From positions 496,001 through 560,000 of the forward strand of contig JAJNNX010000025.1 in NCBI GenBank assembly GCA_023159155.1: a stretch of 64,000 bases of DNA, given 5' to 3'. Source of the stretch: Ustulina deusta (lineage: Eukaryota > Ascomycota > Sordariomycetes > Xylariales > Xylariaceae). Under the pieces are notes generated by a model. It was not told where the DNA came from and did no database searches. It saw only the letters and a list, made by a program, of their open reading frames with translations. Each line of letters opens with the position of its first letter. Position 1 is the stretch's first letter. Positions 49,277-61,175 of this stretch are shown here, piece by piece. A program made the translations under genes and the position numbers.

Positions 49277-51819
49277 ATGGCACTCATACCTAGGTGGAAG
49301 AGAAATATGGCGGTCAAGGGAGCAGTCATATTTGCCGTTGGCATCTTGTTGCCATTTGCAAACGCTCTCACTATTGAGTATGCAGTATTCAAGCCGTCTT
49401 TTGAGAATAACCCTCCACTCACACTGATTTCACAGGGGAATGCTTGCTGCCCCACGGCGAAGTACGGCTAATGTTAACCCCAGCGGAGTACGTCTGTTGA
49501 TTTCCAGAATAGACATGATTCAGTTCTAATGTGAAACCCTCTAGAAATGGGCTCTGTTCTCGTCTACAAGCTACAATTGGGACTCTCAAAAATCGTCAAC
49601 GGCTTGGCACCTCTTGGACGTGACCAACGGCAAAACCAAAGAAGCACCATTTGGCTCCGATGTCTCCGAGGTCGTATGGATCGGCGACACGGACACCAGT
49701 ATCCTGTACATCAACGGAACTAATGATGAGGTTGCTGGTGGTGTGACCCTCTATACGGCTGATCTGGGGAAAAAACAATTCTCACCGTTCGTATTGATCT
49801 ACTGCGTGTGACTCAATAAGTACTTACGCGAAATTGGGTAGGACCTTGGTCGCATCATTAGGCGCGCCCTTCCAGGGGCTGAAAGCTGTGCAGACGAAAT
49901 CCGGCGACATCAGCTTTGTCGTAAATGCGCTTGCTCGCTGGGACGATGGATCGGCCTATAATTCCGAATTCGCTGTCGCGTCACTGTCCTCTGGCATAAT
50001 TTACGACTCCAACTATATCCGTCATTGGGATACTTACATCACTGCCGAGCGATATGCTATCTTTAGCGGTAAGCTTTCGCTTGGCAAAGGTAGTGGCGGT
50101 TCGCAGAAGAAGACCTACTCCTTGGAGGGCGAGTTGAAAAACCTGCTCCTGGGAATCAACGCCACCGTCACCCGTCCTGAAACACCTGTGCAGCCTTTTG
50201 GTGACCAGGGGGATTACGACCTGTCGCCCGATGGCCGGACTGTTGCTTTCCTCACCAAGGCTCCGGAACTGGCCAAGGCGAATTACACTGCAAGTTACAT
50301 CTATGTAGTCCCGCATGATGGGTCCAAAGTTGCTGTCCGTGTCAACGGCCCTAATACTTCGGCTCCTCGAGACGCGAAGGGGGCCAGTGGGTCTCCACGG
50401 TGGTCTCCGGATGGCAAAAAGCTTGCATACGTTCAACAGGATGGTATTTCTTATGAATCTGACCGCAATAAGTTATATGTCGCAACACTTGACGGCCTCA
50501 GCTGGAAGGTCTCTGCTGTCGCCCAAGACTGGGATTCGAGTCCCTCCTCATTGCAATGGAGTGCTAACGGCAAAAACCTATGGGTGGCTTCTGAGCTACA
50601 TGCCTCAACACGTCTATTTATTGTCCCATTCAATGCCAAAAGTTCCTTCGTGCCGAAAAATTTCACCGGGCCGGACAGCAACCTTGCCGATTTTGCCATC
50701 CTGCCTAATGGGCGTGCCCTGGTCTCTGCCTCAGCCAGCTGGACGAGTCGCATTTTTTACACCCAATCTCCGGGCAAGGACAAGAAGATCCTCTTCACTG
50801 CCAACGAGGTTGACCCGGAGCTGAAGGGGCTCAAACCTGACTCTGTCTCGAACTTTTGGGTCAAGAATGATGATGGCGACCAAATTCAGACCTTTGTGTT
50901 CCACCCAACCGATTTTGACCCGAAAAAGAAGTACCCTTTGGCATTCATTATGTAAGTACATTCTTGAGTCATCTTGTCCTTCTGGTTTCCATCATCTTAG
51001 AACGCTCCTGTTTGAGCTAAAGTCCTACCTGGACAGCTCGTGTGCTTTGGAACGAGTATTCTTAGATTAATATCTCTAAGATAGCAGATGATTACTGACA
51101 CCAAATTCTGTAGTCACGGAGGACCTCAGTCGTCTCAAGGTGACTCGTGGAGCACTAGATGGAATCTCAGGCTCTGGGCCGAACAGGGATTTGTTGTGAC
51201 GACGGTACAATTCACAGGAACACCAAGCTACGGCCAAGCATTCACAGACAAGATTCAAAATAACTGGGGAGGAACGCCATACACTGACCTGGTGAAGGTA
51301 TTCGAACATCTGAAGCACAATGTCCCCTACGTAGACACAGACAGGGCGATCGCTGCGGGGGCCAGCTTCGGATGTTATATGACAAATTGGATCCAGGGTC
51401 ACGACTTAGGGCGCGAGTTCAAGACGCTTGTGTGCCACGATGGCAAAGTCAATCAAGTGGGCGCGTACGCGACTGACGAGCTCTGGTTTATTGAGCATGA
51501 CGCGAACGGCACCATCTGGAATGACCGAGAAAACTACGAGCTCTGGGACCCCTTGTCGCACGCTCGCAACTTCAAGACGCCGGAGTTCATTATCCACAGC
51601 GACGGCGACTATCGTGTTTCCATCTCTGAAGGCCTCCAGACTTTCAATATTCTTCAAAGACTCGGCGTGCCCAGCCGCTTCCTCCATTTCCCCGACGAAA
51701 CTCACTGGGTCACAAAGCGCCAAAATAGCTTGGTATGGCATCGCGGCATTTACAATTGGATCAAGTACTGGGTTGGTCTGGACGAGGAACTTATCCAAGA
51801 TGGGGTTGTCCATCAGTAA
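49277..51819 (+). CDS. dpp5: Dipeptidyl peptidase V (secreted S9 prolyl-oligopeptidase family)
   Basis: Secreted serine peptidase releasing X-Ala/Ser-type dipeptides. Five exons: 49277-49377, 49436-49487, 49545-49786, 49842-50951 and 51114-51819, giving 736 residues. A signal peptide (KGAVIFAVGILLPFANA) leads into LTIEGMLAAPRRSTANVNPS. A start at 49,307 (MAVKG...) is equally possible. The beta-propeller part includes LSPDGRTVAFL and WSPDGKKLAYV. In the alpha/beta-hydrolase domain are FIIHGGPQ (oxyanion region), the nucleophile in AAGASFGCYM (Ser near 586), Asp in HSDGDYR (near 667) and His in PDETHW (near 699), so the triad is intact. The usual GGYM is GCYM. Intron 3 uses a GTTCGT donor. Each junction keeps frame and restores family sequence. 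Confidence 0.92.
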
Positions 51820-53404
51820 TGCCGGAGTTGACATAACCTACTGAAGATGGATATTTCTTCATATAGCTTGACTTCTTAAGAATATAGTTCCAGACTCAAA
51901 AGCACGCCTTTCATCAAATGACGAACAGTCAATTGTCTACACCAAGTGGACACGACCTTACTCAAATACTCATGGACACGTCGTCGTCCGAGCCAACCCT
52001 CGTGGCATGTGAAGATCCGTAGACTACACAGCGCTGGCGAGGGTGAAGCGGTCTCGCTATCAACACACATATTACAAGTGAATAGAAGACATGGTATTCC
52101 CATAGCGTAAGACGTTTATGATGCCTCGCGGTTCCTAGACATCCGATAGGGACATAGCTCTATATAGTCTAGCTCAGGACTTCGCTGTGCCGATCGCAGG
52201 CAACAATGGAAGCCGAAGTCGCCACGAAGCAAAGTATGCCATCATCATGCTACGTCGAAATTAGAAAAGAGTCGTCTCCAGTGCAGTCTCGTGGTTCGAT
52301 CTGATCGTGGGGCACATATAATCATTCTCTAACCACGCTTTTATCAAAGTAGGTCCAACGTAAGGGGAACATCACAGCTAAGGGTAGTCAGAAACTATCG
52401 ATTCTCTGAATTGTCATACATATCCTCAAAACTAAATGGCAGGAGTCTCCTTTTCTCATTTCCAGATAGATTTGCGGGTATATGCTACAATCTTGCGACC
52501 AGCCCTACTATGTGTCATGGTCGATCGGTAAAGGCTAGGGGTAGATTCGTTCTAGCGCATGACTCATTTACACATCGTACTAAAGCATCAGACATCGACA
52601 TAGGTGATTTGAAGGGTTTATGTTCTGCCGGTAGGTCCTTTATCATCCAGCGAAGCAGAGCTGAGCTGCCTAATTTTTGCGTACGCTAATCCGTGTTTGT
52701 ACTACCGCATGGAGCATGGAAGATCTGATTAGATCTGATTGATAAGATAAATTTGAGATCTCCCTAAGCCCTAGCGCAATATTCGTCTGTTTTCTGGTCT
52801 AGGCCCTAACAGATGACGGTTTTCAACTCAAGAAGCCCGAGAACGGAGGACGAGTTATCTAATTTCGCTTAGACACGTACTCTAGGACTCCCCTGTCTGT
52901 AAGCTGGCTTGCGTGTTAATTCGTCTTATGCTGTGAACTGGAAGTGTAAGCGGCGGTGATTATTGTTGCTGCGTAGAGGTTTCGAATATGCCTATAATGA
53001 ACTAGTTGCATATTTATAAACATGTTACCCCTTTTTCTCCGGTATTAACCCCGGAATTATTAGACTACTCAAGGTGTTATACACCTTAATTTTTTTTTAT
53101 AAAGACTGCCGTCCATCTCATTGCTACATTTCTGTCACGCATCTACACTGTACTATGTCATCAGGATCAGCGATATTGGGGTTAATCACGACTCCTCGTT
53201 GTGTATGATTATCACAGAAATTGATTTATCGTTGCTCTAGTATTTGTTTTCCCTTTTCTCACGCTCCATTGAGTCCACTATCCGAAGTGTCTGCTCATGG
53301 TTTACAAGTTTGCACCTGTGGCTTCAATACCTGTCAACTTCATTACGTACAAAGAGTCCGCCATCGAAAGCGGTTCAGAAGAACACATTAACTAGACTTT
53401 GAAG
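51820..53404. other. Intergenic region, nothing recognised
   Basis: About 1.6 kb. A short tandem GATCTGATTAGATCTGATTG lies at about 52,722-52,741 and a T-run near 53,091. No plausible gene; the 92-codon frame at 52,411 lacks features. Confidence 0.5.
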
Positions 53405-55147
53405 ATGACGGCGCCCAATAATCCAAGCGAAATCACTCTGGATGCTATCTCACCCATTCCGGGTTCAGCAACCGAGAATATCCCGCTCCCTAGTCGTGAT
53501 GTGAAGCAGACCGATCGCTTCTTGGTTGATTTCGATGAGCCATATGATGTCGAAAACCCTAAAGACTGGCCTAATGGGCGCAAGTGGGCGATAACCGACG
53601 TGCTGTCTGCCACCGGCTTTAACCGCATTCTGGTCTCGACTATTATGGCACCGGCATTGCCAACAATTGCCAAGGAGCTGAACATGAGCACGACTGAGTC
53701 GGCTCTCTCACTCTCGATCTATCTTCTCGCAACTGCCTTCGGCCCGCTGCTCATTGGCCCTTTCTCTGAGATCTACGGGCGACAAGTCATATTGCATACC
53801 TCTAACGTCTGGTTTCTTGTTTGGAATATTGCCTGCGGTTTCGCAAACACCAAAGAGCTATTGATCGGCTCTCGGTTTCTTGCTGGTTTCGGCGCGAGTG
53901 CCATTTATTCTTTAGGCGGCGGCGTGTTAGGCGACATTTGGCGACCGGAAGAGCGTGGTCGTTCACTAGGCATATACCTGCTCATCCCTCTTCTTGGAGC
54001 TGCCGTTGGTATGTGCCTCATGGGTTAATCCGGAGATGGCTTGCAGAAGGATTGACACTAACTGTGCTCTTTGGACAGGGCCTATCCTAGGTGGCTTCAT
54101 TGCCGAGTACACTACTTGGCGATGGATGTTCTGGTCGACATCCATATTCCAAGGTGTTATGATTGCAGTTTCATACGATGTCTTCCGCGAGACCTTTGGA
54201 CCTCTGATTCTCAACAGACGAGCTGCTCGGTTACGTAAAGAGACTGGTAATGAGCAATATTATACCCAGTACGAAAGGCAAACTGGCGAACAGTCAGTAG
54301 TCCGAGTTGCTGCTCAAGCTTTGTCTAGGCCACTGAGACTGCTAGCTTTCCACCCGCTTATTCAAATAACCGCCGTAATCTCGGCCTTCGGCTACGGTAC
54401 GCTGTACATCGTCATCTCCAGTTTCGCGGATCTATGGAGCTCTTATTATCACCAACCTGTGGCAATTAGCGGTCTCCATTACATCGCTTGTGCACTAGGG
54501 GAACTCGCTGGATCCCAAGTCGGTGGCCGACTAATGGATGCTCTGTTTCGTCACATGCGGTCTCGTTCTAGCGATGGGGAGCACATCCCCGAGTTCCGAA
54601 TACCATTAACACTGCCGGGCGCAATCATAGCGCCCATGGGACTTTTCATTTATGGTTGGACGGCGCAGTATCGGGTCCACTGGATTGCAGTGGACATCGG
54701 CATCTTCATTAACATGTTTGGAGGTCAGCTCACCAGCAGTAAGTAGTTCTCGGTGTCGTTTTCTCCTTGGTTTTGGTCGCATCAAGACTGTGAAGGCTTT
54801 TTTTCGGGCTAGAACCATATCTTAAAAGCCTCTCATACTACCGAAGCGCTTATAGATTACGCTCAAACTGACGATAACTAACTTCGGGTATCGCAGTGGC
54901 CTTGTCGGCATATGTCATTGACGCGTATCCTGAACACGCCAGCAGTGCTATTGCAGCCACACAATTTCTGAGAAGCCTCACAGCATTCCTGTTCCCACTC
55001 TTTGCGCCAAGTCTGTATCGTGTTCTTGGATATGGGTGGGGTAATAGCACTATTGCTTTTGTCAGTCTCGTCCTCGCATTACCGGCCCCGTTTGTGATAT
55101 GGCGGTACGGAGCCAAACTTCGACAAAGGGTGACATCGACATATTAA
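53405..55147 (+). CDS. MFS transporter, DHA1 (drug:H+ antiporter) family
   Basis: Proton-coupled exporter of drugs, toxins or polyamines at the plasma membrane; substrate unknown. Three exons: 53405-54008, 54079-54738 and 54897-55147 (introns 70 and 158 nt), 504 residues. A ~65-residue cytosolic N terminus ends in the DHA1 landmark YDVENPKDWPNGRKW. Loop 2-3 motif A reads GPFSEIYGRQVIL. Helix 4 region RFLAGFGASAIYSLGGGVLGD carries the motif-B Arg, followed by DIWRPEERGRSLGIY, and motif C is GAAVGPILGGFI, formed across intron 1. The central loop and the second six-helix half follow, ending IWRYGAKLRQRVTSTY. An earlier non-ATG start at 53,399 is not needed. Confidence 0.92.
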
Positions 55148-56105
55148 GTGATTAGAAGGCCGTCGCATACTCGTGACGTCACTCTTCCTCGAGCGAGCGT
55201 CGAAGTGGGCCTATTCGCCCGGGCGTGGTAGGTAAGATGATTTAATATTGAGATTGATATTTGATGCTACCATACTGGTATACGTGTCCCTAGTCGGGTA
55301 TCACCAGTCCATAGATATTTATCGGTAGATCCTAAGCTATTTACTCACATGCAGGTGTAGGGCCTATTTGATAGATGCTGCGCAATTCGAAGGGTTACAT
55401 GTCGTCCAGACAGCGTATCAGGCAAGGGCTGCGGATTAAAACACAATGTACATGTGAGAATGCGTTGGGCAATGAGGTGCCTTTGCCTATCGTGGAGTTG
55501 CGCGTATTCCCTGCCAAGAAAGGGAACGATGGCACCGCAATCCGCAAGGTATTACCCCGAATTTGACGTGTGCTCAAAACCGTTAATTTGCCACCTCGAG
55601 AATGGTGCGCGATCGACGACCAGATCAGACCAGACACCTACTACGTACCCAGCACTCCTCACATCGCATTGCAGGATGCAACGAACATAGATGACTAATG
55701 TACCTATCAATAAAGGGAAATAAGAGATGCAAACGTGTGACGCGCGCAACCAATCATCCCGTTGATTCTGGGCGGTCCTGATGCCCATGGATCATCATTC
55801 CCCTCAGCTGTTGCACGCTTTGGGGCCTGCAGCTGCATCTCCATGTCGCACAGGGACATAGTGTGCGCCACCCCCGTTCTGCGTTCAAAAGGGGGTGGTC
55901 ATCTCGTGCGGCTGGGCAACGTCAAACGGCCAGCTGAGGGGAAAGGCCGGATAGGTAGGTCAGCCCAACGATTCGGAGAACGCCAGGATCGTCGACCTTC
56001 TCCCAACCCGAATTACGTACAAAAATCCATCTAGTGTCCGGGCGTGATCTCTCACCATCTCCGTCACGCGCCGTGGGTTCGGCGCACAGCGACCGATCAG
56101 TCACA
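55148..56105. other. Intergenic region upstream of the patatin fusion gene
   Basis: No gene seen in about 950 bp; short open frames lack motifs. Contains the promoter of the next gene; an ORF in phase with it extends back to 56,034 but starts with GTG. Confidence 0.45.
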
Positions 56106-59100
56106 ATGGCAGGAGAGCTTGAACTTCCGCAGATATTGCCATGCCAGACATGCGCGACAGTGGCCGAGAACACCTTTACTTGCATACAATGTAACAACCT
56201 CGCTTTCTGCGACACCTGCTGGTCTAAATGGATTTTGCACATACCTGGTGCAGTGGGATGGTTAGTCACCTTTCGGCTCCGGTTGCATCTGATGAACAAG
56301 AAGCTCCAAGTCACCAGTGAGGAAGTTTGTGAACCGTTACTGCGACGGAGGTCTTGGTGTTCGCACTTGTCGCGACAAGTCTGAGTGTGCAAACTAACTA
56401 ATCAACGTCCTTGTTCCGTAGGAATGGCAAGCCGCATGAGAAAGCCGATCCTCTTGTCGTAGGTCGGCTCCGTCAGATTTTGGAGCCGGCCCGGACGGAA
56501 GAAGAACATGAGGCCGAACTGCTCGAAGACCAAGACACAACATGGTTCGGATACGGTCGCGATGCTTCACATCACCCCCAACTATACGGTATGCATTGCA
56601 ACCCCCTGTGCCTGGTCCTGAGTTTCCTTTTCTCGTCTGATCTAGCAGGCTCGATGATGTTGAACTTAGAGGTCCCGACTAACATGTTTCTACTGATTAC
56701 GGGCGCTTTGCTGCCATCATGGCCGAAACTCATACTGAGGAGACGGGCGAACGTTACCCTCAGTTAGCATCATTCATTGGCGAGACAGGTACGTGCAACA
56801 TTGTTGCATTCATTGATGCACCGATCTCGATAAGCTGTGCTGATGCTGTTGGTGTAGGGGCTGGGAAAAGTACACTGATCAAATTACTTATTGATCGCCA
56901 AGACTTGGTATCACCGCATGGGTCTAAGTACTATTCTCCAGTAACGTCGTCTAACCAAGATCGAATCCCAACTACTGGTGACGTGCATCTCTATGCGGAC
57001 CCATCTACACTACACGCGACCAGCCCTTTGCTTTTTGTTGACTGCGAGGGTCTCAGCGGCGGCGAAGCTGCACCAAAACAGCTAAGACAAGCGCAAGACT
57101 TCGCATCATCATACTCAGCCGCCAACTATTCACGACGATACGCTACACCAAGGAAGATCGAATGGGCGCAAACACCGCAAACTCAAAAGCGCGAGTATGC
57201 TGTCAGCCAGCTATATCCGAGGATTCTTTATATATTTTCCGACGTGGTTTGTTTCGTGTTGCGCAACCCACGTTCATTTGAATCTACCGTGCTGCATAAG
57301 TTGATTAAATGGGGCGCTGCCTCCATTGACAAGTCGATCAATCAGCCCGTGCTTCCGCATTGTATTATTGTTCTAAATGCCACGGACCCCAATGTCGATG
57401 AGAAGGAGTTCGATGTCGTTAAAGCCACACAGATGTTTCTATCCGACATCAGCGATGCAATTCGACGGGAGCCCGTTCTTCAACAGTATGCCCAAATCTG
57501 GCACCAACGGGGGCGACACCTCAATACTACCAAGGAGCTTTTGGAGTGTTATTACGCTTCAATCAGCGTCGTTAGAGTTCCTTACAAGGGATCGTATAGT
57601 AAGTCACGCCTTATGCCAAGAGAAACACCTATAGCACATAGTAGACAATGCCAAACCACATCCAACAAACGATACCCTATTTCAATTTCGTATGCAGTCT
57701 TGATGTTACACGACGAGACAAATCATACTGATTTACCTACTCTAGTGTTGATGAACGAGCAAGCCAGTAAACTCTCTGATCTCATCAAAGATCGGTGTGC
57801 TGCATCACATGCAAAGAAGAAGCTAGTGCGCATGCTGGCCAACACCGAGAAACTTCACTTTTATTTAATGGTATACAGGCTTTATGGTATATTTTTATAT
57901 CAGTAAACTTGGCTAACTCCCGCGGCAGGCGGCATTTGACCACTTTACTCGAGATCTCAATACACCATTCGATTTTGTCAAGGAGATGCTTCGGCACAGT
58001 CCTGTCTCCCGAAATTTCGAAGGGAACATTCTAAGCCTTTCATTATTAATAAAAGAAAGCGCTACTCACCCTGAGTTGAGTAATAATGCTGAGCAAATCT
58101 TTCGACTAATTGGGCCGATGATAGCATCATGCATAATGCTCGACGCTGTCCGACAGAAACTCCCGGGTAGGCTCAACCGCCCAGAAAAAACATGTTTTCT
58201 TGGCTAAAATGTTGTATTATAGGAACTATCAGCCGGCTATTGGACGACCGGTATTCAAAGTCATGCACTGGGGCAATGCAAACGTTTGCAGAGCTGTATT
58301 GGCCTTGCAGCTTCGAGAACCCAGCGCTCGGTGAGCTTGGCCGTTGTTGTAACGTCAAGCTGGGGCACAACCCCAAAGGCCATCAAAACAAGCAAGGCAA
58401 AATTATTGGCCACGGAGAATACCAGTCTAGCTTCAACATCACGGCCTTCCAGCCTGAGTGGGACCATCTCATAAGATCAAGCCTGATTCAGGTCCAGTCT
58501 GCCAGTTTTCGGCTTGCTCGCGAGTTTCCAGACAGGTCTGAGCTCGAAATTGCTGCCTTGCTACACCAAGAGCAGTTAAATGAGTTATACTCTAACAATC
58601 TAGGTTCTGCTATGACCTTCATCAGTTATTCGACTTGTCTCTGCTGCTTGAGGGAGCTCCCCGAGTGCGCGTTGCCTTGTGGGCATGTCCTTTGTCTACC
58701 ATGTGTCGAGATATATGGAGGTAGAACATCGAAAACGACGATCGAAATCAATCGATGCCCAATCCACGTGCGCGATGTGATTGCAAGCCCACCTTGGGTC
58801 ATTGTGACGAAACCACGATTTGCTGGTGCCCGAACTCTTTGTCTAGACGGGTATGCCCCTCATGACCGTGAAAGAGACGAGGGATATGCTAACATGCAAC
58901 GGCAGTGGCGGAATTCGCGGGATTATACAGCTCCATGTTCTCCGAGAGCTTGAGAAGATACTGGGTCCCGATCTTCCGGTTCAACTTTTTTTCGACCTAA
59001 TCGTAGGGACAGAGTAAGTTAGGATACATGGTAGTCTAGCCCCTAGCTAACCGATATCCTAGCTTCGGCGGCGTCATCGCTATCGCTCTAGGCGTGAAGA

Positions 59101-61175
59101 AATGGTCTGTCAGCTCTGCAATAGAGAAGTTCAAAGATCTCTGCCACGAGGCCTACATCGCGAGAGGGATATCTAAGTTGCCACTTTCTAAAGCATTCTC
59201 AACTTTTTACCACAAAAGCCTATACAAGCACCAACCCCTCGAAGGTGCACTACGTCGGTACTTATCCGAGCAGCCCCTATTTGGCGCCACATCTCATCGG
59301 TCTTGGCTTGCAACCTCAACAAAGGTCGCCGTCACCGCTACAACGACGGCAAATCGCCAAGATGTCGTCTTTGCCAACTATAACCGCCCAGACACTCCAC
59401 AAGGAAGTAAGTTAGTATCATACTGCAGCCCAGCCAGCTCCATTAATAAGTTATTCGCTAGGTGTCCCCTATCATTTCTCTCGGTCAGATACGCCAACTA
59501 AGGAGATACGTATCTGGGAAGCGTGAGTGTCACTCTCTTACATATCTATGGATGCAGACTAATGTTAGCCATACAAGTGCTCGAGCAACAACGGCCACAG
59601 CGCCTCTGTTCTCACCATTCAAGAAGGCAGAAACCAATTTCGAGTATGCCAACGGCGGAATGCAGTGCATGTGTCCTATCCTTGTTGCTCACTATGAGGC
59701 TAAATCAATCTGGAAAGATATTGCTGATTCGCCACCCGATCTGCTTCTTTCTATCGGCTCCGGCCGTAATATTGGGGACGCCCCGAAAACAGAGCTTAGT
59801 AGCCCGACATCGCTACATACTACAACCAACGATTCATTTGGAACAACTCAGACCCCAAGCACAGTGATTCGACAGGGCCGAGGCGGCATGGGAAACTACA
59901 AGCGCCAGAACCCGGGACCGATAGGGCCAGACCCCTTTGCTCAGAAAAGCGCCATAAGCGGCTATATTGTACGTAACCCGCAGACGCCGATGCTGGTTAC
60001 GTTCAACAATCCAATCTCGGGCCAAACAGATCGCTTGAATGACCAGCGATTAAGCGAGAAAGCATGGGGTAATTTTCTGTCTACGCACGTTAGCCGAAAG
60101 ACGGCAGTACGCCGACGGTATCGGCGTGTCTGCCCCGAGCTGTTTTCGAAGTTGCCGAAGTTCGACGATGTAGCGAAACTCGATGATGTTGAACGGGAAG
60201 CACGGGAGGTACTACGGCAGAACTCTGCGGAACTTATTGAAATTGCGCACAGACTTGTGGCAAGCACGTTTTTCTTCGAGAAAGATATCGCCAGTGTCAA
60301 GCAGAGTACCTTGGGGTTTACGTGCACTGGTACGTGTCCCTTCCGTTAATATGTCCTCCATGGATAACATCCGATCGTTCGCTTCTGCGTTGCTGCCTAT
60401 TACACACCTCTAACTATCTCCGTAGGGTCAATTTTCTGCAGGTTCCGCCCGTATTCGCCCGAAATCAAGGCCCTGGCCTGGTTTCTCATCTCGCTCCTTG
60501 ACGGCGATTTCGAGCCTTACTTCCTGATAGAAGAAGAGGGCCAAGGTAGTGAAACTGTAAGTTTCCCCGTGGCATCCACTACCGTGACTAGAGCCTTGCA
60601 CAAGCCCATCTTATTCACCCGCGATATTTTCTAAAAATTGGTGACTAATCTTCATAACCATAGGGCCAAATTCGTCACATCGTGCTCACAGACTCGGTGC
60701 TTCAGGATATGCACCTGCAAGGCAACTTTCAGCTTGAGCATCTACGAATCCATGCAACACACGAGAATGAAGACGTCAAAATATCTCTTTGTTTACAGAA
60801 TGCGCCGTATTCGAGCGGTGTCCATGTCTTACCAATCAGCGGCTTCCCGAGACGTCTGATGTCCGAGGATGGCCGTGGCGTGCATCAAGCCGGTGAGTGA
60901 TCGCCTTTTTCACTCGGAAAACCCAAAGTGTTTATCAAGGCCATACTAACGCCGATCTAGTCGTATCTATGAACAGCCGCTCAACGATCCAACGGCAGCC
61001 AAGTTTTATCAGCACCAATACATCCAATAACAGCACTACTCCGACAACGTCCACCTCCTTTTCCTTTTCGCCCACTAGGGGTGTGACGCCGGTAAGCCCG
61101 CCATTTAGCCAAGATTCATTTGAGAAGCTGTCTTTGGGACGCAGCGTGAATGATTTGCCAGAACTTGAGGGCTGA
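56106..61175 (+). CDS. Zinc cluster - P-loop GTPase-like - RING-like - patatin fusion protein, catalytic dyad lost
   Basis: Fourteen exons give 1,328 residues: 56106-56260, 56422-56588, 56696-56788, 56858-57598, 57746-57870, 57929-58166, 58223-58850, 58906-59013, 59063-59406, 59462-59522, 59578-60329, 60426-60556, 60664-60892, 60961-61175. Domains in order: a B-box/ZZ-like Cys cluster (C13, C16, C26, C29, C35, C38); P-loop GETGAGKST (136-144) with DCEG (200-203) and VLNATDPN, a GBP/dynamin-like GTPase pattern; a RING-like cluster CLCCLRELPECALPCGHVLC (645-664) with CPIH; then a patatin fold. The oxyanion loop DGGGIRG (715-721) is intact, but GTSTGG is GTDFGG (Asp752) and the catalytic DG(G/A) is NGG (Asn912). 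Patatins are acyl hydrolases; this one should be inactive. Intron 2 must end in TG. The C-terminal tail is Ser/Thr-rich. Confidence 0.85.

Noticed and set aside
56411..56767. 118-codon frame as an independent gene or exon extension
   Set aside because: Only 56,422-56,588 matches the fusion protein; the remainder is intron 2 and an out-of-frame reading of exon 3.
58900..58930. Apparent GSGGIRG variant of the patatin oxyanion loop
   Set aside because: The GGCAG before TGGCGGA is an intron acceptor; splicing from 58,850 restores DGGGIRG.
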